A stretch of 61,923 nucleotides of DNA, taken from positions 1 to 61,923 of the forward strand of contig MU130544.1 of assembly GCA_015039465.1 (NCBI GenBank). Direction: 5' to 3'. Each line of letters begins with the position of its first letter. Within the stretch, counting starts at the first letter, position 1. Under the pieces are notes generated by a model. It did no database searches, had not been told where the DNA came from, and was given only the letters and a program-made list of their open reading frames with translations. Position numbers and translations under genes: made by a program. Below are positions 12,601-21,952 of this stretch, piece after piece. The DNA comes from Phlegmacium glaucopus. Its lineage: Eukaryota; Basidiomycota; Agaricomycetes; Agaricales; Cortinariaceae.

Positions 12601-12858
12601 CACGACGACTGATTTTGCTTTCCGGAGGAAGCCTCTGGAAAAGAGAAGGTTTAAGTGTTCACATTTGGAGGTACCCAAGTCACGATATGCACCTCTTGCC
12701 TTATAATACAAAGAAGTCGTAACCAATTCCAGCTATCAATCACACACCTTGTTAGGCACAAAACAAAAATCTAAAAAATTCGGAGATATGAGCCCACCTT
12801 GCAAGGAAATCGTGGGCGGTATTGACTCGTATGGCGAACGTGAAGTCTTGCTAGAAAC
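9690..12858 (-). pseudogene. Decayed, 5'-truncated copy of the arrestin-domain gene
   Basis: The stretch parallels 22675-25945 along its whole length. It covers the arrestin-like C-domain exon (ORF 12462-12112), the Ser/Pro/Thr-rich linker and the EEEK-repeat tail. Here the long tail frame is split into overlapping frames at 11305-11021, 11208-10795, 10816-10382 and 10523-10101, so several indels have accumulated. Homology stops near 12858, removing the exons for the N-terminal arrestin domain, and part of the exon around 12570 is missing. The frames still show diagnostic motifs such as SEKERLKKAYEAND and PQYMTADEEKAALRRYEEAK. It is very unlikely to give a working protein. The intact relative lies about 13 kb away in the same orientation. 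Confidence 0.8.
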
Positions 12859-12859
12859 G

Positions 12860-13241
12860 AACTCCGACACAGTGCCGCTCCAACGGCATCTAGTATCACT
12901 TCCTCCACCAAGTCAGCCTCAGCTACCGCCAATGACCCAAGCCCACCAGTGCCACCACGCCTTATCAAGAATTAGGTGAATAGGTAAGTTGAAACCCGCC
13001 CCATGCACCACCACTGAACCAATCCTCACCGGTCTTTTTTTCCCTTCAGAACCGGGCTTAGTCACAAATCGCAATGGCCTCCCACAGCATTGAGTCTCTT
13101 CTCCAAAAATTGGTCTTGCATATGGGTATGTCGTCACCCCGCTGGTCTGACATCAAGAAAGCCGCCGGATCATCAGCGAGTGCGATAGTCGAACAGTCTA
13201 TGCGATCGAAAGGTTATGTTATTGAATGTTTTTTCTGATCC
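12860..13241 (+). other. Possible 5' fragment of another gene abutting the retrotransposon
   Basis: A Ser/Thr/Pro-rich frame (SITSSTKSASATANDPSPPV) ends near a GTGAAT donor at about 12975. After a TTCAG, an ATG at 13074 opens a short frame (MASHSIESLLQKLVL, then a helix-like stretch) that runs into the retrotransposon end region and stops. It looks like the start of a gene interrupted by the element. I cannot identify it, and chance is possible. Confidence 0.2.
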
Positions 13242-13255
13242 TTCGGATCAGAAAA
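13231..13255. other. Perfect hairpin near the retrotransposon end
   Basis: An 11-bp stem (TTTTCTGATCC / GGATCAGAAAA) with a 3-nt TTC loop, in the non-coding end downstream of the recombinase ORF. The centre reads CCTTCGG on the plus strand. Confidence 0.7.
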
Positions 13256-13307
13256 GGGTTAGATAATTAATGATGTATGTTAGAGGTGAAACTAAGTGAG
13301 TTGGGGC

Positions 13308-13326
13308 AAAAACCCAAAGGGTTTTT
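13308..13326. other. Second perfect hairpin near the retrotransposon end
   Basis: An 8-bp stem AAAAACCC / GGGTTTTT around an AAA loop, 52 bp from the first hairpin. It may be part of the RNA 3' end or of a recombination site. Confidence 0.65.
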
Positions 13327-13477
13327 CGACCGAAACAAGGGCCCTAACCTATGAGAAAAAGGAAACTAAGATGAGCTGTGGTTCCCATACATAAGGAGCC
13401 CAGTGACGCGCCAAGCGAAGTCTTAGACACCCCAACTTTAGGAAATGGGCAGAAGAATGTACTCACTGAATGCGATT

Positions 13478-14692
13478 TCAACGAGGAGGAGGCATTGTGT
13501 AACAGGTGAAGGCATCCATGACTGGTGTGCCTTGGATATAAGGGGCTAGGATTACCACGTGTTGGCGTAGGTAAATGAGGAAGGCCTCGCTTGACCATCT
13601 GCCAATGGATTTAACGACGTCGAAGGGAACACCACGTAGTAAATACTCTAGCGTAGCGCCTATGTGGATTCCATGACCTTTTAAGGACCCGATTCCTAGT
13701 TCCGCCGCTACCGTGTTGATATGCTTGAGAAACTCGACTCGGGTGAGAGGACGAGGACCTTGAGGGTGGTTCCAAGTGAAAAGGGCCTTGTCGAGCAGGG
13801 GGTCATTGACGACGAGATGGTTCGCGAGTGCCGCCTGAGGATCGTATGGGCCATCTTGAGCAGACCAGTAGACGTCTTCCCCATTAGGAGAAGACTTGGT
13901 GCGAGGCAATGCGAGAACTGTGACACGGAAGCCGTGGCGATCTTGGTCGTATCTGATGTCAGAACGTTTGACGTGAAGGGTAGGGTTGAAGGCTTTGAGT
14001 GAGGTGACTGTGAATTCTCCCAGGCGAGCCGCTGAGAAAAAGGTTGTGGTCAGGCAAGCAAAGACTGCTGCGTCTAACGGGTCAGCCATTACGAGCCTAC
14101 CAGCAATTAGGGTGACAGTGGCGAGGGACAAAGGTGCCCGTTTTGGCTTCTTTGATGAAGGGGGTGCGAGCAAGGAAGCGCCGTCGAGGGCCGCTTTCAT
14201 CTCGGCAAGGTTCATGCTCCATGGAGCACCATGCAGGACATGCCAAGCCCTAATGGCATAGAAGTAGTTAGCAAGAGTTTTTCCGGAGTACGAACCTGCG
14301 CAGCTCGCAACAAAGGTTAGCATGAGGAGAGGGCTAGCAGGGCAACGTTGAGGCTCAGGAACGTCCCGTTGGTCGCAAAACACATGAAAGAGGAGAAGCC
14401 CGGCTCCGTAGGCATCTCTGGTGCTAGGCTGCCAAGACGCGTTGATGACAGTAATTACTCGGTCTAAATCAGCCTCCGTTATGTCGATGGAGTTACCATC
14501 TTTGTCTGAATGGATGCGAGAAAAGGCTGGCCGCCAGAGACGAAGGCGATCGCGAGCTGGGCAGTGAGGACGAAAGATAGATGTCAGGGGAGTGAGATCG
14601 GGGCGATATGCATGGGGCCTCGCAGGCAGAGGAGATGATAGGACGCCGATAGGGGCTGAGAAACGTGAGTTGGAAGTGATAGCGGGATTCAT
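13478..14692 (-). CDS. Tyrosine recombinase of the retrotransposon
   Basis: The frame gives 404 residues from the ATG at 14692, five bases past the RT stop; a TAATG overlaps that stop, suggesting termination-reinitiation. An N-terminal SAM-like DNA-binding region (STRDAYGAGLLLFHVFC) precedes the catalytic domain. The catalytic domain has the Arg I box SAARLGEF, the box II region GHGIHIGAT, and GRWSSEAFLIYLRQHV with the conserved Trp and the Tyr region. Fungal relatives normally have H-x-x-R in box II. Here the Arg position reads His (codon 13664-13666 on the plus strand), which would be expected to impair catalysis. Otherwise the frame is open throughout. The longer open frame upstream of 14692 in this phase is a shadow of the RT gene. 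Confidence 0.8.
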   Translation of the reverse strand: MNPAITSNSRFSAPIGVLSSPLPARPHAYRPDLTPLTSIFRPHCPARDRLRLWRPAFSRIHSDKDGNSIDITEADLDRVITVINASWQPSTRDAYGAGLLLFHVFCDQRDVPEPQRCPASPLLMLTFVASCAGSYSGKTLANYFYAIRAWHVLHGAPWSMNLAEMKAALDGASLLAPPSSKKPKRAPLSLATVTLIAGRLVMADPLDAAVFACLTTTFFSAARLGEFTVTSLKAFNPTLHVKRSDIRYDQDRHGFRVTVLALPRTKSSPNGEDVYWSAQDGPYDPQAALANHLVVNDPLLDKALFTWNHPQGPRPLTRVEFLKHINTVAAELGIGSLKGHGIHIGATLEYLLRGVPFDVVKSIGRWSSEAFLIYLRQHVVILAPYIQGTPVMDAFTCYTMPPPR

Positions 14693-14696
14693 TACA

Positions 14697-17063
14697 TTAC
14701 TGGCTGAAGGGAGAGAGGGTATCGATGCCGAATAAAGGAGTCCGGTCGTCGGGATCAATGTTTCTGACAGTGTTAACAAAGCGTTTAGCGAGGGCAGAGG
14801 GGTAACTACCCTCTCTGAGCAGACGGAGCTCGGTAGGGTTATAGGGGTGGGTGGAATCAATAATGAACCTGTGGAGATCAAGTGGGAGCTGGATTTCGGG
14901 TAGGAGTGATTCGTGCGATGGGTAGAGTCCCCTAGAAGGATCGGTGGCTGGGTTGGAGCAACAGGGTGTATAGGCCGAGTGTATGGAGAAATCCTCCCCA
15001 AAGCCTTCGAGGAAGAGGTGAATCCGACGGAATACCCCGTTGATGGATTTGTCCTTGCTCCTGTTATTCCACCAAGCTTCCACAACCCCTTTGTCGTCCC
15101 CATACATCCTAAAGTGTCCGCTAGGACCGATAAACCGTGAGATGGTTCTGATAAGGAGCTCGAAGCCGACTGCTTCGGCCCATCCAATATCCCTCCTGCC
15201 GCCGAGGGTTTGCCAGCCTGGAATAAGCCGCCAGGCTCTCCATCTTCCCCTGATGACGATGGCGATTCCAATGCCTGAGCTTGCGTCTGAGAAGGCAGCG
15301 AGGTCGGTAATGAGGACTGGCTGGGGAATTGATCGGGAGACGAAAGGCTGACGGAGCCTGAGTTTCCACCAAGTGAGATCGTCGCCAATGCTTTTGACTG
15401 GTGAGTATGGAACGAAAGGACGGTCGTGACATATGCCGAGCATGGCCTCCAGACCAGTGAGGTAGGCGCGACCTGAAGTAATGACCAGAGAGGCATGGAG
15501 GAGTCTGCCATAGAGTCTTTGGACGTCGTTGAGAACGTGAGAGGATCGTAGTAGCCATTCGTCAATGCTAGCGATATATTTCTGCTTCTTCTCGTAGCTG
15601 AGTGAAACCGTAAGCGTCTCCAAGTCCCAACAGAAGCCGATGTACGGAGCGGATGACGAGAAGGGATAATCCTTGGAAATCTCCCAAGGAATTCCAAGTG
15701 GCTTGGAGACGCGGTCGATATCGTCGAAGTTGTATGTGTATTGCTGATCTTCGACCGAACGGTCGGATCGAGCAGATAGATCGAGGCAAGGGAATGAACA
15801 ATCTTCAGCATGCTCGTCGAGAGTTCCATCTTGGAAGGAGCTGCCACCATACCACAGACGACCCCCGTCGAACATTCGACCTCGAGCGGCGATGTCATCA
15901 CAACAGGTGGCGCGACGTTGGTTGTATTCAGCAAGGAATCTGATGAGCATTCGGAAGAACACATGGTCGTCGACCCATTTGACCACTGGGCCGATACCCT
16001 CATGTCGGATGAGGTCTGTGCCTGCATCAGCGACCACACCATAGACCCCAGAAGATGGAGAGACTCCAAAGCAAGTAGAGGTGTCGATGCAGAAGGCATT
16101 CTCCCCGACTCGTGCGACTGCTGCAGGCCATTGAGAAGGGTGAAGAGGGATCGTCCGGTAAGCTTCTGCGATGTCGCGAGTAGCGATTTGGGATCCTGGG
16201 GGGAGACGTCGTATGAGTAATGATATGACTGTGAAGGTGCCCCAGGTGGTTGGAAAATCGTCGGAATTGACAAAGGAATTGATGGACGGGTTGGGAAATT
16301 CGAGTGAAGTATTATGAGGGAAGGAATAGTTTTGTAGGATACGGAAATGACCTGGCCGGCCAGGTTTTGGTATAATAGAAAAGGGGGATGACTGGAAAGG
16401 CCCAATGAGTGATTCAACGTCCTCGAGAGAAAGAGGCCCCAGGTAGTGTTGCTTGTCAATTTCGAGGTTAACAATTTTATTAAACTGGTCCGCGAGCTCG
16501 ATGATGGTTGACTTGTTGGGAGGAGCCTGGGTTCGTGTAATCCTTGGGAGGTCAAGCAGGAAACCCGTACGCATACTTTGAGGGAGATGAGAATACTTTG
16601 CGAAGAGTCCAGCCTTGCGTAAAGATGATTCCCAGGCCTCAGGATTATAAGGAGTGAGAGCTCGAGATCTTCTCTGCTCGAGGACAATCCTGAGCTCCGT
16701 GTGAAGGCAAGGCGCAGCCTGAACAAATGTGACGGTTGTCGTGGCGGGAGCTGGTGCAGCCGGCGACTCGCTGCCAGTCTGCGCAAACTGGATGACCGTC
16801 TCGCATGGCAAGGGTCTTGTTGGTTCGCATCGAGAGAGCGGGGATAGCTTTGTCCCATAGCGTCGTCGAGCAGCAGTCGATGATTTTGTGAGGGTGGCGC
16901 CCAAGACAGACGGCACATGCGGAGTAGACCCTTCCGAATGTGCCTGCCCGAAAATCCGACTTCTTTGGAAGAAGGGTTCTGTCTGGCTGAGTCTGTCTCG
17001 AGGAGGACGTATGACGGTCTGGAGAGACAGAACGACGTCGTGCCTCTCGAGCACTAGGAGCAA
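14697..17063 (-). CDS. Reverse transcriptase / RNase H of the retrotransposon
   Basis: The long open frame ends at TAA 14699-14697. RT motifs in order: SSFSIIPKPGRPGHFR; TRDIAEAYRTIPL with the first catalytic Asp; FGVSPSSGVYG; and the active site VKWVDDHVFF (WVDD in place of YVDD). RNase H follows, with AAFSDASSGIGIA, GWAEAVGFELL and FRMYGDDKGVVEAWW supplying the acidic residues. This is the RT type of DIRS/Ngaro elements. Upstream of about 16,680 the frame overlaps the gag zinc-knuckle exon in another phase, so the real start is uncertain. Frameshifting or an alternatively spliced RNA could supply it. No internal stop is present. Confidence 0.8.
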   Translation of the reverse strand: MLLVLERHDVVLSLQTVIRPPRDRLSQTEPFFQRSRIFGQAHSEGSTPHVPSVLGATLTKSSTAARRRYGTKLSPLSRCEPTRPLPCETVIQFAQTGSESPAAPAPATTTVTFVQAAPCLHTELRIVLEQRRSRALTPYNPEAWESSLRKAGLFAKYSHLPQSMRTGFLLDLPRITRTQAPPNKSTIIELADQFNKIVNLEIDKQHYLGPLSLEDVESLIGPFQSSPFSIIPKPGRPGHFRILQNYSFPHNTSLEFPNPSINSFVNSDDFPTTWGTFTVISLLIRRLPPGSQIATRDIAEAYRTIPLHPSQWPAAVARVGENAFCIDTSTCFGVSPSSGVYGVVADAGTDLIRHEGIGPVVKWVDDHVFFRMLIRFLAEYNQRRATCCDDIAARGRMFDGGRLWYGGSSFQDGTLDEHAEDCSFPCLDLSARSDRSVEDQQYTYNFDDIDRVSKPLGIPWEISKDYPFSSSAPYIGFCWDLETLTVSLSYEKKQKYIASIDEWLLRSSHVLNDVQRLYGRLLHASLVITSGRAYLTGLEAMLGICHDRPFVPYSPVKSIGDDLTWWKLRLRQPFVSRSIPQPVLITDLAAFSDASSGIGIAIVIRGRWRAWRLIPGWQTLGGRRDIGWAEAVGFELLIRTISRFIGPSGHFRMYGDDKGVVEAWWNNRSKDKSINGVFRRIHLFLEGFGEDFSIHSAYTPCCSNPATDPSRGLYPSHESLLPEIQLPLDLHRFIIDSTHPYNPTELRLLREGSYPSALAKRFVNTVRNIDPDDRTPLFGIDTLSPFSQ

Positions 17064-18211
17064 CTGCAGCCCTTTGCTGGGAAGAGGAAGGGGTGGCTAG
17101 CGATCGTTGATCGTACTGCAATGGGCATGCATGGAGCAGAAAAATAGGCGTGCGAGGTGCATCAGGAAGGCGTGCATGGTGCAACAAATGAGCGTGCGTG
17201 GTGCAACAAAATTGAGGGACAAGTGAAGTGTGTAGGGATTGACGGGCAGCCAAGAAAAGGAGGGAGGGGGGGGGTTTAGTTAAGTGAAACATTAAAAGGA
17301 TGGGGAAATGAACGTACGCGATAATCCCTTTCATTGTCCTTGAGTCGACGGTCATTCCAGTAGACCTGCTCACGAGTCTTCCGGATGATCTCTTCGTTGA
17401 TACGAGAGAGGTTGTAGGCCCCGCGAGGGGATGAAATGGCTATGTGCCAGAGCCTTCTCTGCTCGGCTTGGTAAACAATGAGCGTCTTCTGGTCCAAGGG
17501 GTCCCTGGACGATCGGAGTTCGTGGACCTGGAGATTTCCCCAGAACTTGGCGAGCATTGAGACACGGTCTTGCGGCCAGTCCGCTTCTTCCATGGCAACT
17601 ATCATTCTAGGTGCCGCCTGACAGAAATCTTCCCATGAGATATTTTTGTCATCTGAAACTCCAGCAGCGTCTCTGGTGGATGCCGATGGAACCCAGGAGG
17701 AAGAACCATCCGGGCGTCTAAGCATCACCATCGCTTCATCATCAGCGGTGTTTGAACTTCGTAGTGCATCATCTAAGCCTGCGTTAGTGTAGTACCACAG
17801 TTCCACATAAAGTCCCTTTTCCATTTTTCTAATTGCGTAATTAGAAGCTATGACCGGGGCTATGGTGGGAACGTCTCGGTCAGGGATTGGGATGTATTTG
17901 ATTTTTTTTTTTTTTATTTCTTCTCTGTGAAGGGATTCTGCCTCAACGATTTCGGCCTGGGCCTTCTGGAGGTCTGCTTCGGATAGCAACCGGTCATGTT
18001 CCATAAGAGCGGCATTGTCAGCCTCGTTCTGATGCTGCCATGTCACTTTGTCTGCCTGGTTACCAGCCTTCCAGAGATCTTTCAAGAACTGTATTGCTTG
18101 ATCCTCGGTAGTTGTCAAGTTAATGAAGGGGGCTCGAGCAGCTGCATAAACCTGAGAGGCGAAGTCTGGACATTCTAACAGATTGGGGTCGGATTGAATT
18201 CTAGGCATCAC
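16645..18211 (-). CDS. Gag-like protein of the retrotransposon, with intron
   Basis: Two exons, 18211-17318 and 17115-16645, join in phase to about 454 residues. The intron (17317-17116, 202 bp) has a GTACGT donor and a CATTGCAG acceptor. The N-terminal half is helical and charged (EADLQKAQAEIVEAESLHRE), with a Lys run encoded by a 10-T tract. The C-terminal part holds a zinc-binding pair: CAVCLGRHPHKIIDC, then a canonical CX2CX4HX4C knuckle CSGCALPSHGAQDC. This fits a nucleic-acid-binding gag. The knuckle sits in the exon that overlaps the RT frame. A spliced gag in an element that copies itself through RNA is notable. Confidence 0.7.
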
Positions 18212-19575
18212 TTTGAAAACTTTTGATTTATGTTTAAATAAATGCTTCTAAAATGTGTGTCGCTAAAAGAAAGAACGAGCTGCTCTGATTACGAGCAGGA
18301 AGGTCTATCGCGAGACTGGTGTTGTGGCAGTGATGAAGAGAATGTCACGTCACAAACTATATCTTCGCGTAGACCACATTCTATGTTCAAACTCCTACGT
18401 CGTGTTCGCTTAGAATAAAAACTATCACACATGATGCAATCACCATCACCCAAATAACATACCCGATTGCCGATATGCTCCACCCTTCCATCAAGAAAAT
18501 CACAATTAGTCCCGAAAATTGGCCCGAATACAGGGTTGGTGATGAAACAGCAGTCCTTCTTCAACACAAGTGGGCATCCCTCAATGAGAGTCCTCATTTC
18601 CGCTCAGCGCTCCGACGATTTGATGAAGGACTGGAGGAACCACTCCATCAGTTTGCCGAAGTCATATTTTCATGCTTACTTGCCCTGGTTTCACTGATGA
18701 TACTTCAGCTTTGGCATGACGACAAAGCAACTGATGGCCCAGAGTTCCAATCTGCTCAGTGTTTTCTTGCATCTCTTGAACTTCTCTCAAAAAGAAAGTT
18801 TCACCACCAAGGCAACAATATCGCTCCTGACCTCACTGTTGTTGGCTTCCTTGATGAGGACACAACTATCCCAAAAAATAGTGATGGACAATCTCCGCTT
18901 GCGACTCTTGAGCTGAAGGCAGTAGGCATTGTCGAGAAGGATCACTCCCCAGATTATTTCCAGGCACCAACTACGACAAATAACAAAGATACTTTTATGA
19001 GTAAGTTGGCTCAACAGGGGTCCACCTTGGCCACTGTTTCAGACCACCTCCGCACTTTGGGTTTTGGTGGCAACAGCTGGGCAGATCAGGCACTTGAGGT
19101 CCTTGGTCAGGTTCTGATATTCCTTTCAATCTTCATTCAGGCACAGTTTCTAATCAAATATATAGATGCATGCTCGAGGTCTTTACAGTGCCCCATGGTT
19201 TCCGCTCGGAATCCGAATGGAATCCGAGTGGATTCCAAGCAGTCTGAGGAGCAAACTCGGACTCCGAGCGGAATATTTTCTGGCAGGTAACCCCCTCAAT
19301 TTTATGAGTTTGGTCGGAATGTATTCCACTCGGAATCCACTCAGAGTCCAAGTGGATTCCAAGTAAATTACTCGGAATCCGCTCAGACTCCGAGTCCGAA
19401 TTGAGAATTCCAACTTGGATTCCAAGTGGAATCCATTAGGAATCCACTCGGAATCCACTCGGAATCCACTCGGAATCCATTTGGAATCCCAAGGATTCCA
19501 AGTGTTTCCAATTGCCAACTTCCAAATCAAGTAATTAATCACCTGACTTGTAGCATATGACAAATAAAAGAATAC

Positions 19576-19663
19576 CAGTAAGGAGGATTGAACCAAAGAC
19601 CTTGAGAAAGGTCATGTGACATAATTCCCACACTGCATCAGTGATCTACCAACTGCACCATCA
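19576..19663 (-). repeat. tRNA-like segment in the left arm (inverted copy)
   Basis: Mirror copy of the segment at 20338-20425: the B box complement is at 19585-19594 and the A box complement at 19649-19660. It follows from the palindromic structure of the element. Confidence 0.5.
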
Positions 19664-20337
19664 TTGCTTGTATATATATAAAAACTAATGGTTATATATA
19701 CCCCTCCCACCTGACTAAATAATATATTCTGGCACTTGCTGAAGGGCTACTACCATGTATTATATACCAAAATGTTCATAAAAATGAGGGGAATCCATTG
19801 GTAATAAAATCGTGATGTGATACGCACTTTGATATGCAGTTATATGCGAAATACTGCAGAATATACAATGCGCTCTATGCTTATAAATGAGCCGAACATG
19901 ACGCACCATATACCGATAGAATCGTGCTAATAACAGCTTTCAGAATATATATAAATCACGTGCATGCGCCATGTCTGGTGCGTGTTTTTACACATTTTAT
20001 ATGTTTTAATATTGAAAAAGGGCTTATATTCCCACGCTCATAGTATGGTTAGATTCCCTAGCAGTGTAGCTTTCTATCGGTATAATGTGCGTCATGTTAG
20101 GCTCATTTATAAGCATAGAGCGCATTATTTTACAGTATATTCTGCAGTATTTCGCATATAACTGCATATCAAAGTGCGTATCACATCACGATGTTATTAC
20201 CAATGGATTCCCCTCATTTTTATGAACATTTTGGTATATAATACATGGTAGTAGCCCCTCAGCAAGTGCCAGAATATATTATTTAGTCAGGTGGGAAGGG
20301 TATATATAACCATTAGTTTTTATATATGTACAAGCAA

Positions 20338-20425
20338 TGATGGTGCAGTTGGTAGATCACTGATGCAGTGTGGGAATTATGTCGCATGACCTTTCTCAAG
20401 GTCTTTGGTTCAATCCTCCTTACTG
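20338..20425 (+). repeat. tRNA-like (A box/B box) segment in the right arm
   Basis: TGGTGCAGTTGG (20341-20352) matches a pol III A box and GGTTCAATCC (20407-20416) matches a B box, about 55 nt apart. The D and T stems do not pair well, so this is a tRNA-derived relic (SINE-like) and not a working tRNA. Confidence 0.5.
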
Positions 20426-21952
20426 GTATTCTTTTATTTGTCATATGCTACAAGTCAGGTGATTAATTACTTGATTAGGAAGTTGGCAATTGGAAACACT
20501 CGGAATCCACTTGGAATCCACTCAGAGTCCACTCAGACTCCATTTGGAATCCACTCGGAATCCACTCGGAATCCACTAAGAGTCCACTCGGACTCTATTT
20601 GGAATCCACTCAGACTCTACTCGGACTCCACTCGGACTCTGTTCGGAATCTACTTAGTGACTTGGACTCCAAGCAGAGTCCGAGTGGAGTCCGAGTGGAC
20701 TCCATTCGGAATCCATGATTCCACTCAGACTCCACTCGGACTCCACTGGGAATCCAGTCGGAATACTCGGACTCCACTTGGATTCCGTTCGGAAGCGTGG
20801 GGCACTGTAAAGTACTGGCATGCTCAGGCTTCGATGACCAAATCGAAGATGGGGCTGTGCACCTGTATTTACGGATTTTTGCGGGTCTGCGAAGTGGTCC
20901 CTGGTCCCATTGGAACACTTTACTTGTCACAGAACTACATGGCAATGCACCAAGGCTCGGACGAAGTGCGCACGAACTCAACAGTGAACCAGCAAGTCGT
21001 TGAAAGAGTGTTTTTTTTTCTACTTTGTGCCATTGTCAAGTCATATGGCGCAACAGTCCTTCCACCGAATCGCCGATCCGAGAAGCATTTTGGCTTTTTA
21101 AGCACCTTGTCCCCCGCCTCCAAGTTGAGGGTGCCATGGTTGTACCTCAGTTATGCTAGGTCTGCTGTCTTCACATTGAGAGCAGCATTTCTTGCAATCG
21201 CATGGGAGAATATCATTAAATTTGGAGGTCGTTGGGCTTTGATGAATTTGGGAGAGTTTCGGGCGACCTTTAGCGGAGGGGTGTTTCAGAGATTAGGTTT
21301 CAGGCAAGCACAATTCCGCACCTTCACGCATATGTCCATTAACAGTTTTCTAGAGGCAGTTTTATCACGCCCTACATTCATTTCGAAACAATTAACAATA
21401 ACGATGGGAGGGTGGTTAGCATCAATAAGAACTTGGGGACGGTGGTCAAGCTATTCTTTGAACAAAATGTCTTCGAACGTGAGCGTGATATCTATTGGGT
21501 GTTAACTCGGAACAGTCTTGATTTCGTGCCTCAACTCTACGGTATATTTCGGAACGAGTGGATGAAATGTTCTGCCTTGCTTATTAGTTATGTTGGAGAG
21601 TCCCTCCACGACAACAACAACATTAATCTACAAGAATGGTGAGTTCTAAGCTCAATCTCACTCCATGTCTTTTCACTAATCATTTTTCATGTTGTAGGCA
21701 CCAGCTCCACTACGCTATCCAAAGGCTTCATGAGGCAGGGATCCACCACCACGATTTGAGGTTTGGTAATGTCGTCAAGGACTCTAACGGACATATACAG
21801 ATCATCGATTTCAGTCATGCAGAGCATCACCATTGTGACTATGAACTCTGTCCTGATTGGAAATGGATTAATGAAGGTCGGACATTCGAAATCATTTTCC
21901 AATCTCTGCTCATAGTCCTCTCATAGTCCGACCATCACCCCCATTCTTGATA

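Larger units (their letters stand above)
13200..18270 (-). mobile_element. Tyrosine-recombinase retrotransposon (Ngaro/DIRS-like)
   Basis: In the sense direction the element carries gag (18211-16645), reverse transcriptase plus RNase H (ending at 14697) and a tyrosine recombinase (14692-13478). There is no integrase and no DDE. That order, RT-RH before recombinase with no methylase domain seen, matches Ngaro-type elements of the DIRS order, which integrate through a circular intermediate without target-site duplication. The downstream non-coding end carries two strong short hairpins. The exact ends are uncertain because I could not see the split repeats expected for such elements. Confidence 0.75.
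19176..20817. mobile_element. Foldback hAT-like element (1,642 bp) in the kinase-like gene
   Basis: Termini are GAGGTCTTTACAGTGCCCCA on the left and, reversed, CAGTACTTTACAGTGCCCCA on the right. An exact 8-bp target duplication GCATGCTC flanks the element (19168-19175 and 20818-20825), as expected for hAT transposons. The two halves are inverted copies over about 740 bp each, with a spacer near 19930-20070. The outer arms are arrays of GGAATCCACT/GGACTCC motifs, and the inner arms carry a tRNA-like segment. There is no transposase frame, so it is non-autonomous. Confidence 0.85.
18475..21952 (+). pseudogene. Protein-kinase-like gene split by a foldback transposon
   Basis: The N-terminal frame from ATG 18475 runs through NNIAPDLTVVGFLDEDTT and LATLELKAVG to 19175. 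A transposon then occupies 19176-20817. With the element and one 8-bp target duplication left out, the frame continues (FDDQIEDGAVHLYLRIF). Kinase motifs follow: VVKLFFEQNVFERERDIYWVL (Lys and Glu of the N lobe, near 21440), IHHHDLRFGNVV (catalytic loop, near 21745) and IIDFSHAE (DFG-like, near 21807). One intron (GTGAGT near 21640, TTGTAG near 21698) and a short last exon are visible. Between about 21000 and 21390 the frame shifts, with an in-frame TGA near 20999, so further decay or an unrecognised intron is likely. It resembles the large family of kinase-like proteins in agaricomycetes; substrate unknown. Confidence 0.6.

Noticed and set aside
14693..16918. Long minus-strand open frame upstream of and in phase with the recombinase, forming a 1,146-codon frame
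   Set aside because: Only the part after 14692 has recombinase motifs. The rest overlaps the RT/RNase H gene in another phase and has Ser/Leu/Arg-rich shadow composition.
20341..20416. Functional tRNA gene
   Set aside because: A and B boxes are present, but the acceptor, D and T stems do not form. Treated as a tRNA-derived relic.
20405..21505. 366-codon plus-strand frame as one gene
   Set aside because: It starts inside the foldback element's motif array and runs across its right end. Only the downstream part overlaps the kinase-like gene, largely in another phase.
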